Shown piece after piece: positions 1 to 11,300 of a stretch of 64,000 nt of DNA. The stretch spans positions 7,001,571-7,065,570 of the forward strand of contig NC_087380.1 of assembly GCF_963675165.1 (NCBI RefSeq). The letters run 5' to 3'. The notes beneath the pieces are model-generated. The model did no database searches. It was not told the origin of the DNA and saw only the letters and a list, made by a program, of their open reading frames with translations. The DNA comes from Halichondria panicea. Lineage: Eukaryota > Porifera > Demospongiae > Suberitida > Halichondriidae. Positions within the stretch are counted from its first letter, which is position 1. Every line of letters begins with the position of its first letter. The position numbers were made by a program, and so were the translations under genes.

Positions 1-143
1 GTACGATCAGCGAAATTAAAACAGGTGATGATGAGGGAACATAGTATCAGAGCATAATTTATACTATTATCGGCACGACCAGCTCTAATTGTATACCAAC
101 ACCATTATGCATGCACTGTGATGAGACAAAATGAATGAATCAC

Positions 144-2458
144 CTCCTCCAGTGACTCTCCCTCTTTGTTCTTTAAAGAGAGTGGTGGGGATTGGTATCT
201 GCCATTTCTGAGAAGACCAAGAGAGATATCCAATGTACCGATAAACCTGTAGACACATAAAAATTGTAGTCTAGACTCATACTACATACTACCAGAAATA
301 TCAAAAAATCTCACTTCAATCTAGCTCACTTGTTGCCTCTCTTTTGTCGGTACACGTCAAGCTTGAGTGATTGAGTACCGCTGGTCTGCAAGGGTTCCTT
401 CAGTGGGAACACTAACTCCTGTATTTAAAGAGAACAGTGACAATATCAAATGCAGTACGTAATCTGTTTGACTACAGTAAACCTAAACATGTACACACAT
501 TATAGTCACACGTAGTACTACGCTATTAAATGCCATTACATCAGTTTTGAGGTTATAAGCTATAGACAATATTCATACATAATTCACACAACTGCTCACC
601 TCATCCCAGTTCACAGCATGGCCCACTAGCGGTATCTCTGTTCTCACTCGGGATGGTCTCACTGTGGTCGTCTGTCTCTCTTTCCCTATATGGAAACACA
701 AGCATTAGCAGGCCATTTTAATTGTTCAACTAAAATGTCGGCCTGGGAAGAGGCAATTTCATCTTAATCTCAGAGATTTGTGATTGTCATACCATAAATA
801 GCCCCCCATGGATCGACTATATGCGGCAGAAATACATAACTCCCCCAGTACAGGAAACAGCCCACCTATACCCTAACTAACCCGGTGTCATAAAATGTTA
901 GGCCCCCCCGGGCCTAGAATTTTAATATTCTAGGCCCCCTCTTAAAAGTTTAGGCCCCCCATTAACAGCGCAAAATTATTAGCATTGAATGTGTATTCTC
1001 AAAAGTACAACAACATAAAACCAGCTATAATAAAGTATTTACAGTCTATGCAGTGCCAGTTGCTGAATGAAGCTCTCCTCACACGCACACATTCATGCAA
1101 CTGGTCGACCGGCTGGTCACAGCCATCACAGCACCATTCCATGAATCAGGTCTCATGCAGCACGAAGCACATAGAATTGGTCAGCCAGATTACAAAGGAA
1201 ACTGCTATATATTCACCTCATAATTATATCCCGGTTGCTGCTTCTGAGCAGCTGGGTTACTCCAAAAAGCTTATCAAGCCTGGACTACTAGAATCTTCAA
1301 ACAATGAGCTTTACACGGCAAGAGAAACTAGCTGATCAGTCTAACAAATGGGCAGGGCTCACTTGCTTGTGCACTTATTACATGCATGTACTGTGATTCC
1401 ACCATGCATAGATAAAAGAGTTTCTTCTCTCTATGATTCCATATTGAGAGCTGAGATAGTGATGCTATATATACTCCACAACAATTTACATCGATCTAGG
1501 AAAACATATGGAAGAAGATATGAATTGTTGTCTTTGCACTGAAAATCGTATGCTTTATAATTATGAATTCAAACTTCGCCTTCTTTGGCAGCCAGCCGTT
1601 CGGGGGATATAGCGCTATCATGTTTTGTCCTACTGGGAAAGTTGGAATGGCAAAGCTAGCACGAAGTTGCAAATAATTTTATGGCGATAGCTATGCACAA
1701 CATCGATTATCTTACAGACAGATCCAACATTGCAGAGCTGCATCAACGCATTTAACTCTTATAATTATATATAGGTATAAGCATGAGTAACTTGAAGGTA
1801 AATCTTCCTTCACTTTGAATTCCGTGATAGCTAACATTTTTGCTAGTACTTTTATACAGAGTCTTGGCATGTATGTCTCTTTGATGCTTTGTCAACTAAT
1901 AGAGCTAACCTTTACCATAATATTATATCTCTTTGACTTTGTTCTATCGTGCAGAAAAGGATAGCAGGGGGCCTAATCTCACAGTTGGGGGCCTAGAATT
2001 TTAACAGAATGGACCCCCTGGGGGGCCTAATCTGTTAACATTCTAGGCCCGGGGGGGGGCCCAAAATATTAAAATTCTAGGCCCTGGGGGGGTGTAAACA
2101 TGGGGGGCCCAACATTTTATGACACCGGCCCTGCCACGGGGGGACAGTGTACAGAAAACAGCCCACCCACCCTTACTAACCGGCCATGGCAGCTTGAGTC
2201 AGTGGAGGGGGGGCTGCCTACAGCAGGGAATTCTGCCATAGATAGTTCGAGGGACTCATTATTTTATGGGGGACCTTCAGTATAATATGGCATGGCAGGA
2301 ACACTGGATTGGATTCATCATTACTAGATTTAGATCTATACCTCTAGCTATAGTTAATTGTAGATACCTTCAAAGGAAACAACCACATAGAAACGGTCAA
2401 GGGGACTTCTTTCCCAACCAATGTCTGCACTTATTTCTTTTACTCTCAGAGCCATCAT
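144..2458 (-). CDS. C2-death-domain-GTPase family gene 1, 5' part only (runs off left edge)
   Basis: Four coding exons on the minus strand are visible: 2368-2458 (start, Met-Met-Ala-Leu-Arg-Val), 600-685, 330-418 and 144-246. All have GT donors and AG acceptors, and the phases 1, 0, 2, 0 match genes 2 and 3 exactly. Together they encode most of a C2-like beta sandwich: a first strand beginning MALRVKEIS, the LDRFYVVVSFEG strand, the VNWDEELVFPL segment that C2 domains carry as NPxWNE, and a FIGTLDISLGLL strand. The usual aspartate cluster of calcium-binding C2 domains is not evident, so calcium-independent binding is more likely (inference). Exon 5 should lie just left of base 1, because the sister gene carries it about 30 bp beyond the matching point. 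The first intron is interrupted by a 1.24 kb transposon (886-2124). The rest of the protein (death domains, GTPase, Ig) is expected from the sister genes but not seen. Confidence 0.72.
886..2124. mobile_element. Non-autonomous DNA transposon, copy 1, with terminal inverted repeats
   Basis: The ends are inverted repeats beginning TGTCATAAAATGTTAGGCCC on the left, with one mismatch over about 23 bp to the right end. Both ends are flanked by CCGG (882-885 and 2125-2128). The subterminal parts are built from repeated GGGGGCCTA / TAGGCCCCC blocks. The interior (about 1 kb) has no convincing protein gene; the open frame at 985-1335 is not conserved as protein in copy 2 (29208-30255). The element lies in the first intron of gene 1. 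The matching site in gene 3 (near 36050) is empty and has a single CCGG, which supports CCGG as the duplicated target. The superfamily is unresolved. Confidence 0.8.
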
Positions 2459-2800
2459 CTTGTCCAGAAGTAGGGCTGTGGGCTAGGGTTGGGCGTAACT
2501 TGTCAACTATACTGTATGGCCTCTGCTTGTCCTCATTGCATATTGAGCACCACTGGCTGCTGTAATGTTGGGTCTGAGTGAGTTCACATAGCCTGAGCAA
2601 ATAGCCATTGCTGTGTGCAACTGGTAATTGTCTTACCTTACACATCAACTAGCAAGAACTACTGAAAATCTACATCAGATATCCTCTTCCATCGCTAGAT
2701 CTACTAGAATAAAAACTATAAATAATACTATAAATGTAAAATGTCCTACTGCATGTGATCACTAAGGAATTACATTTAATTATACAGACTCCTACTCGGG

Positions 2801-4924
2801 AATCATGGTTTTACATGGGTGACCTTCAACCAGACCTCACAAGTGCAGCGTGGTATCCCTATATAGCGACAAGACGGACCTGTCCAGACAGTGACGAGAG
2901 ATGCTACAAAGTTTGTAGTGGGAGACGTGACTCGCTTCATTCACAGGACCACTCTCAGCAATCTGGTTCCACTAGCATGCAAAGTACGGTGAGTGTTGCA
3001 CTATTGTTCATTTGGTCCCTCCAAAGACATCACCTCTAGTGATGTACCAATCATTCTATTATGACAGAGATCACTCAACAACGTTCCTACAGGATAACTC
3101 TGTTATAAGTTAGACCTCCCTTAATTTATAACTGTCCTTATATAAATTATATCACATTTATTTATCAAGGTATATACACATTATAATCCCTTCCCTGTGG
3201 TAACGTAGCCACGAGGCATAATTTGGTAATTGTCCTTACAATGCAGTATATTGATGTTGACACATCCAATCACTATTAACCGAGCCCCCTACAGACTTAC
3301 AGATGTGGCTCCCCTGCCAATTGGAGTCAGGTGCTCACTCTGAGAACCCTGGGAGACCAAACCTCGTCCCCTACGCTGGCTGGTATTCTATGGTGACTTT
3401 GGACTGGAGAATGCTCGCTTTCTTCCCTGGCTCATTACTAAGGACGGTTTGATGCTGTACTGCATGCAGGGGACATGGTATTCAATGTGAGGATTTTTGA
3501 GTACATGAATCATTTCTGAGAAGCTAAACTTGATGGTGAAATGTTTGATGGAACTAAATTACTGCCTACCTCGAGATTGCATTCACTATTGACCTTTCTA
3601 GAATTACTACAGAAATTCAATTGCCACAGACATTCAGTTTCACTATAGCATGTACTTTTTTTAAGTGACATGTTCTTAATTAGCTAGTACTAGCAGATTG
3701 ATTGTCTACATGTGAGAGTTGGTGAGCCAACGGTGCACAAGTTTGGACTGGTTCTACAAATAAATATGCTGTGTTCCAAGCCTGAGCTTGTGTGTGTGTG
3801 TTCCAAGTTTGTGTTCCAAGCCTGAGCTTGTGTGTGTGTGTTCCAAGTTTGTGTTCCAAGCCTGAGCTTGTGTGTGTGTTCCGAGCGTGAGCTTGTGTGT
3901 GTGTGTCACTGTGTGTGTGTGTGTTCCAAGCCTGAGCGTGTGTGTGCTTGATTCTACTTGTGAATCGTGTCTCTTCTTTCTCTGCAGGAGTGGCCATTGA
4001 GTTGTGGAGTTATGAGCACATCTATGAACGGTACTGGCCTCTCTACGACTTCACGGTGAGCTCCCTCTGACCTGTCAGTGCTAGTAGCTTCATATAACAT
4101 TATAACATGTGCACTTAGCACCAAAACAGTGCACACACTAATATATACAGTACGTAATAGCGCAGTACCTCCCCCACTCACACGAGGACACTAGTAATTG
4201 GCATAAGTTATAATTGGCCTGGCATGCAAAGTTGAGCTCTATAATTGTACAATAGACTGTTGACTAGCTGACTCAGGTTAGGCACAAGTAAAAACGTTTG
4301 GCCCTGCTGGTAATAATGTTATTATTGCTGTCAAATGTTATATTCTCCCACTCAGGGTTGCCGTAAGAGACACTCTGGGTTCCAAAAGCGAGGGCTACGG
4401 CTACAGTAGGATGACAGTGTCATGCACAGTGGAGCAGATCAGTGCCGATCAGGTGAGTGGGTGGGTGGAGCTAACATGTACTGAGGGTACGTAGCTGCAT
4501 CAGGTGATAATGTCAATGAGCCTTTCAGCCAGACACTGAGTTAGTGGGTACAGGGGACAATAATTAACATCATGTACTAGCCGTTGTAGCGTTGTAGCAT
4601 TATAGAACCTGCATGTACCAATGTGCATTCCTTATCACTATAATCAGCTCTGCACCTTTAGAGTTAGTGCACTGTACAATGTGGAGCAGCATTTATTGTA
4701 TGTGCTACTGACACACACTAGCCTGGCTGGCAGCAACGTAGACTGATACAACTGGCCTATAATAAGCATGTGTATTTTGCCTAAACACAGCTTTAAACGT
4801 TTCCTTTCTCATTTCTACAGCCTGCTAGGATGGCACTGTTATTGACATGTACAATTCAAGTCCCTGGCCATCATCAAACACTATACCATGGACCCTACAA
4901 TTGTTGACTGTCTACATGCACTGA
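2801..4924 (+). pseudogene. ACP7-type purple acid phosphatase remnant, copy 1
   Basis: Exon-like pieces match animal acid phosphatase type 7 in order: 2801-2988 (fibronectin-like part with FIHRTTLSNLVPLA), about 3300-3488 (YRCGS, then FYGDFGLENAR for the GDxG metal motif, then HAGD), 3987-4055 (ELWSYEHIYERYWPLYDF), 4356-4452 (EGYGYSRMTV...ISADQ) and 4821-4924 (DGTVIDMY, then a stop). It is broken. A two-base insertion follows ATGG in the first piece relative to copy 2, and the second piece has a frame break before the GDFG motif and another before HAGD. The exons with the GNHE motif are missing, and the first histidine of the HxH ligand pair is tyrosine. It lies head-to-head with gene 1. Active enzyme is very unlikely; the family assignment is confident. 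Confidence 0.8.
3769..3950. repeat. Minisatellite of GTTCCAAG / (TG)n units
   Basis: About three and a half imperfect units combine TGTTCCAAGCCTGAGCTTG with a run of TG dinucleotides, inside an intron position of the phosphatase remnant. The long minus-strand open frame here is only the translated repeat. Confidence 0.85.
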
Positions 4925-5360
4925 ATTCTTTAATCGTGAAAATAATTATGATTGTGTCAAGAAATTAACAGTAAACAAATTATTCGTTCTCTGTTGATCA
5001 AACTTAAAAAAGTTGTCTTTGATCTTACAACAATTTACATAAAATGATTAAGTATATAATGATGACACTGATGTATATATATCTCACATCTATATACAAG
5101 TCACTAGCTATAGATGCAACAGCCACCGTTGTGTGGGAGGCTGGTCCCCTAATACTTCTCCAAAAACTCTTTTTATCTATGGTTTCACTATACACTGCAC
5201 ACACACCCACCTACATATAATTATCATGCAATGCATGCTGTCAATATAAATTATTGATGTGGTTCGTAAAAAATTCTTTGGATATATATAGCTACATGTA
5301 AAAAGGATACAAAAACGTGAGCTAAATAACAACACTTTTTACGCTGCTAAACTAATTTAG
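4925..5360. other. Spacer between phosphatase remnant 1 and the 3' end of gene 2
   Basis: This is AT-rich sequence between a dead plus-strand gene and the convergent stop codon of gene 2. It should contain the 3' untranslated region of gene 2 on the minus strand. I see no clear coding segment and no TIR element. Confidence 0.5.
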
Positions 5361-8300
5361 TTAGGGGTGTTTATTCTCTATCTTATAAATTAGGTCTTCC
5401 CTCTCCATACTGGGGGCTCTCAAAGCCTCCACCATGACCGACCAGCTCGGAGATCCCTTCCTGAACCACGCTTCCAGCATTGCAACAAAACACTTCTCCG
5501 TGTTATTGTAGTTAGTCTCTCTGATGCTCTGCATAAAGAACGAGGTATAGAAGATTAGGGTTGATACTAATATAGAGTGATTAGCTAATTAATGATACTG
5601 CATGTAGGTTACAGAACACCCCCCCCCCCGATATCACAGTCGATAATAAAATTAATACAGTTGAACGATCGTTGTGAGACACTCGTATACTCTGCACATT
5701 AAAAACAAATCAAGTAAATAAATGAGATAACGCAGTTAGTAGCTCATGCAGTATAGATACATACAGTGCATCCAGCTTAGAGATTACCCACTATAACAAT
5801 TTGCTGTTGTTCTATTAATCACCACAGACCCACCACCTTATGTTTCCATGGAAACATTTTTGAGTATGTTGTAGCTTGGTCATTCACCTACACCAATATT
5901 GGTATCAACACCATTTCTTAGAAATGTTCCAATCGAAAGATATTTACATTTAAGTACAGCTACTCACAAATTTGTGGTAATCTACTCTCTAAGCTGTATG
6001 CACTGTAGCATGCATGAAGTCTCCCCATTGTACTATACTGATATACACACTTTTATGAGTGAACTTTCCCCTGCAAATGGACGACTTTGTGCTCATGCAA
6101 TAATAGATCTACATAAGTCAATTTGGGCAACACTTACATCAATAGTTCCATTGTCCACACCCAAGTTAGAGGCCAGGAAATCCCACTTTGCACGAGCATC
6201 CCAAGTAGCATCTTTGACAGTCTTGAGAGTTATGTCACCACCTGTAGCTGTGGCCTCACCTGGACAAAGGGAGAACGTGGTGGTTTGGTAATGAAAAACA
6301 AGTAGCAAGAACATGTATATACTTTTGTCGAAACAGACGTGCATGGCTATATAATTATAGGTATGACGTACGTATCTGAGGTAAATTAAATACATTGTTT
6401 CTAGAAAAATAATTATTTTTTACTGGTTCTATAATTAGAACGATAACGTTTTTGTATCCTTTCTAAGAATTTTTTACGAGCCACGTCAATATATTGCATT
6501 ACATCATACCATACCTTTAGAATCATGACAGCCATAATCAATAATATATCTACTTACTGATATATCTCAAGCAGTGGTGCACTTTGAAGCAGAGCTGCTT
6601 GTTCTTGGATACTTCACAAGTGTAGAACCCATCGCAATGATCCCTCGTCACTTTGTCCACAGTGAGCACTGATTTATCTCCAACCATCTTGCTATTCTTG
6701 GTCCACTTAAAGGAGCTTGTGACACCAGGATTAGTAAAGGGCAGGGCATCAAGAGCAGCTTCCTCATTCAACTTAACTTCCTGGGAAATGATCTGATTCA
6801 ACACATTGAACATATAACCCACATGACATAAAAGACATTCTTTCATGCTCAGTATACATTTGCTAATACATAATACCAAGGGCTGAAGAGAAGAGGTGAT
6901 TCACAACACATTGAACATGTATACCGTATAGCAGGTAATTTTCGTGGGGTAAAAAATTTGTTATTTTCGTGGGCAAGCTGACCTCCACGAAATGTTAATG
7001 TAGGCGTGGCTTACCGGAACGTATGAATGCAGTGCAGCCACGAGACTAAACGAAATTTTTACTCACGAAACCACCGTTTTCCAGATAAACGAAATTTTTA
7101 CTCCACGAAAATTACCAGCTATACGGTATAACCCACATGACATAAAAGGCAATCTTCTCATGCTCTGTATACATTTGCTAATACATAATACCAAGGGGGG
7201 CTGAAGAGAAGAGGTACGTCCTTGATAATACTAAGCTAAAAATAATGTTCGTATCGTAATTGTATCATACCTTTCCAAACCAACATTCCTGATGTGGTGG
7301 CAGAGAAACACGATCACCCCCACACTGAAAGAAAGGACTGTGACCCTCCATCAACTGGCACAAACTCATTTCTTCAGCGTTTTGATGCTTTGGGCACTGA
7401 CAATCGAATGCAATAATCGGCTCGATCTTCTTGCTAATTCCGCTCATCACATACAGGACGGTAGTCAGCACATAGGAGCAGAGATCATGCATGTCACAAT
7501 CATATTTTCTGGTGATTCGAATCTCGTAACAGTCGGCGTGGGCTACCAGCGTGATGTGGTGTTCGGCACTATTGACATTGAAAGAAACTAGATTTCTCTT
7601 GACACGAGATTCTCGCATATTCCATTTCAGCCCCAAAATTATTTTTTGTCCCTCGGAAACCAACTTGCTGATCATGGCACAGAAGACACCAATGGGCACA
7701 TAGCCAGACTCGAAGGTGATCTTGATTGGAGAGGGTGTGTTGGAGTCGATGGCAGGAGCATTTGAAAGCTCTTCTTTTGAGGCACACTCGAGGATAGCTG
7801 GCATGAAGTAGACTGGCTGGGGACCTTTACCAACTATGGGTGCAAGGAGACTGACATGCTCAAGCAACTTCACAAGCTTGTCGACCGGGATCAAATCACC
7901 TTCCTTCACTTTTGCCTTGTTCAAACTAGAACAGCAGCGTTTAATCGTAGCAATCGAGAATTCCCCCAGTTCTTGCCACCTCTTGATCTCGGCAGCAGTG
8001 AAACGACACTTCCTATCAGTCGAGTGTAGAGATAGAAGAGATTCGACAATCAGGAGACTGATGCTGTTGAAGACAACATTGGGGCTGCAGATGACACGGT
8101 TTTTGAAGTAAGACTCCTTGTCCTCGATATCAGGGTAATAGAGAAGGGCCCCCACACACTGGTGCAAATACCAAATGGTGAACTTCACCTCCTCTTCATC
8201 CATCTGCAATGCTTTGCCAATCTGAATACACTCTTCCATCGTCGCAATTTCAAATTCTTTTCTCAGAATAACCCCAAAAAGGAGCTGTACAGGGCGAATC

Positions 8301-11300
8301 CGGAGATTGGCATCTTCAAAAAAAGTGTCAAATACTGTTTGAAGGTGTTCACGAATCGGATCAATGTCAGCATCTGTGCCATTGAAGTTGTCCACAGAGA
8401 AGAAGTGACTGTCATCTGGGTGGCTGATGACATCACCAAAATGTGAAGTAATGGTGGATAAGGCTTCGTGCTTCTCTTGGAGTTTTTCCTGCAAACGCTT
8501 TTCAGTTTCGGCTTGAATGGTAGAATCTGTGCTCAACTGATCAACTGCACTTGCTAGCTTGGAGAGGGTTTCGTTACATTGCTTCATCTGGAGCAGAAGT
8601 TGAATATTGGTTGTGAATCTGTTTTTGATTTCAGGAGGTAGAGCTTTCTCGAGAACTTCCACTTTGCTTTGCAATTCGGTATCCTCTTGTGGTGTGGGTG
8701 GTTTCTGTTGTTTTTCAGTGGTAGCCTTCGCCTTTGCTTTTTGCTCCACATGTTCCACTAGGTTTTTTGAAAATGAATCCAATTCTAGCTGCTTGCCAAC
8801 CTCTGCCTCTAATTCGGAAAATATCTCCTCCACCTTCTGCTCAGATTCAACTTCTTGCTGCACCTCCAGAATCAGCTGTATTGCGGCTCCCAGGGTGCTT
8901 TCGTCAAGACCCGGGTAATTCCCCTTGAGTTTTGCCTGAACGACTTCTGTCTTGGCTTGAATTTCTAACTTGTCTTGGTAAGTGCCCACTAGACTCACGA
9001 CAGCCTGAAGATTTCGGAAATGTTCAACTTTATCGGCAATCTCGGAATCAAGATCCGAATCAACTGTGACGTCATGGCTGATGGCTGAAAGAATTTGGGA
9101 GAGGGTCTCTCGAATCGTATACTTTGCTTGGTAGGGGGTGATTTTGTCTTGGTCACGTTCGTAAGAAACTTCATAAAGCTCGTCGAGATCTTTATCGAGA
9201 GGGAAGAAAGCGAGAAACATCCCCGGGCCCTTGCTCAAAAATGGAAGCATCTCTAAAAAGGCAGGCTGTCCACCTATGTCGATGATGTTGAGCAAAGCTT
9301 TGCCCAACAACTGTTCCATGTAATTGCCTCGCTTGACAATATTTCGAAGGTTTTCAATGATCTTGTGGACCTTGGTTTCTGGAGCCTTTGGTTTGGCTGG
9401 CTTGCTTGCTTCTTCCTGGGGAACTTGCTTTGTACTTGCCTCTGTGGGCTGAGCTTCGTTTGTGTCAACATTGGTTTCTAGAGTCTGTGATTTGGGTTGT
9501 TTGCTTCCATGCTTTTTGCTTGAATCCACTTTATCTGTGGGATGAATATCTTCTTTTAGCTTTAAATCATCAATGGGATCATTTGTTGGATCAGCAGATT
9601 CGACTGCTTTGGAAATGGCAGCATTTAGAACTTGCTGAAGGCCAATCAAGTAAGCGAAAATCAGTTGTGTTTCATTGTCAATATCTGTGGAGGCTTTGAG
9701 AATCAATTTGGAGTCACTTGACACAGCCAGGACTTGATTACACTCGGCAAGAAGAGTGCTACAGCGTTCTCTGTCTTGTGGTGGGATTGATGCCAGGTTA
9801 AGTATATGACCTAGCAGACGTTTTCGGAAAGTTGTTTTGCCGAGCCCTGAAAGGCCGATTAGGTACAGTTTAAGGTAGCGAAGGTTGATGGTGTTCTTCT
9901 TATCTGTCAGCAACTCGTTCAGCTTGTGTTCGTATTTCAACTGCTCTTCAACAGAGGCTGAAAGTGAAAGGTATACATATTATAAGTTTACAAGTGATTT
10001 ATTAATGAAAGCACCGCGGGTGCTGATGCCTCGGTGGAGGCGCCAAAGCTTTATGGTAATGAAGCTACAGTAGTATAGTTAAATAATAGCGGATAATTTC
10101 AGGGGGGGAGGGGGCAAAATATTTGTGGTTAAGCAATATTTAGTCACTTCATGGATAATACTTTTGTGTTTGCTGTTTGCACTGCAGGTAAAGGTAGGCA
10201 AGGTCGCTTCATAAAATATTTGTGGTCAGAGGTTAAACCACGAAAACCATAAATATTTTGCGCCATGAAAATTGCCTGCTATACAGTACACACATGTACA
10301 GTTCATTACATGCAGGGAAGAGCAAAAAAAGAGTGGAAATCATGTTGAAAAGGATGCCGAAAGTTCAAAGTCCATAATTATTAATGAAAACCTAAAATTA
10401 ATGGAAACAGTGTGACTTTGTAGCTCTTTTCTCATTCTTGCAGCTACCAATAGCTATAGCGTTTTAGTGCAGACCTATAACTACTAAGTAGAATAGGCAA
10501 CATATTTTGCTACGCAAGAGTGTGAATAGTTTCCAACAGCCTTCAAAGTAGCCATAACTCGAGAACGCAGCTTTATTTTGCATTGTAATCCAAGAACCTA
10601 ACTACTAAGTAGAATAGGCAACATATTTTGCTACGCAAGAGTGTGAATAGTTTCCAACAGCCTTCAAAGTAGCCATAACTCGAGAACGCAGCTTTATTTT
10701 GCATTGTAATCCAAGAAATCGTGACTAGAGAAGCCTCAGAGGAGGTACGACATAGGTTGACCTTTTTGCTAATGAGTTACTCCCGTATTGCATTCCTGCA
10801 GCATGACAGGATGTAACACCCTATAAGAGGTGTGGCCTCGCGTCATAATTTATCATCAAGTTTCACGGAGGAATTGTGAGTGTACGGAGAAAGAAGAGAA
10901 TATACGGAAGCACAACACCAAAAATTGCTTTCCTAGCTAGCTAAAAGACTACAAACGATCATAGTACTCCACAGAAGTTATAAATAATGCCTAGCTATAC
11001 ATAAGAAAATGAATAGCATACTCATAGTTGAAGAAATGAGCTATGAACTTACAGTGTAAGAGTTTGTTGCGCTTTCTATGGCTCCTGTCTTAATGTAACA
11101 CTTATAGTAGATACTAAGATTGATAAACTAGTAGAAAATGCCTCTTGGAGAGACTCCAGAAGAGATAAACACAAAGAAAAGTAAAATAGCGCTGACGGTG
11201 CATAAAATACCTGCCTGAGTCAACAATATCATGTGGGCGTGACATCCTGTCATGCTGCAGGAATGCAATATGGGAGTAACTCGTTAGCAAAAGGTCAACC

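Noticed and set aside
985-1335. Open frame of 116 codons inside transposon copy 1, with a similar stretch at 29328-29624
   Set aside because: The two copies align as DNA but the frame shifts between them; the translations agree only in short blocks, so no protein is supported.
3680-3997. 105-codon minus-strand open frame rich in THTH
   Set aside because: It is the translation of the TG-rich minisatellite.
2801-4924. Working purple acid phosphatase gene
   Set aside because: Frameshifts, missing GNHE exons and altered metal ligands make an active enzyme implausible.
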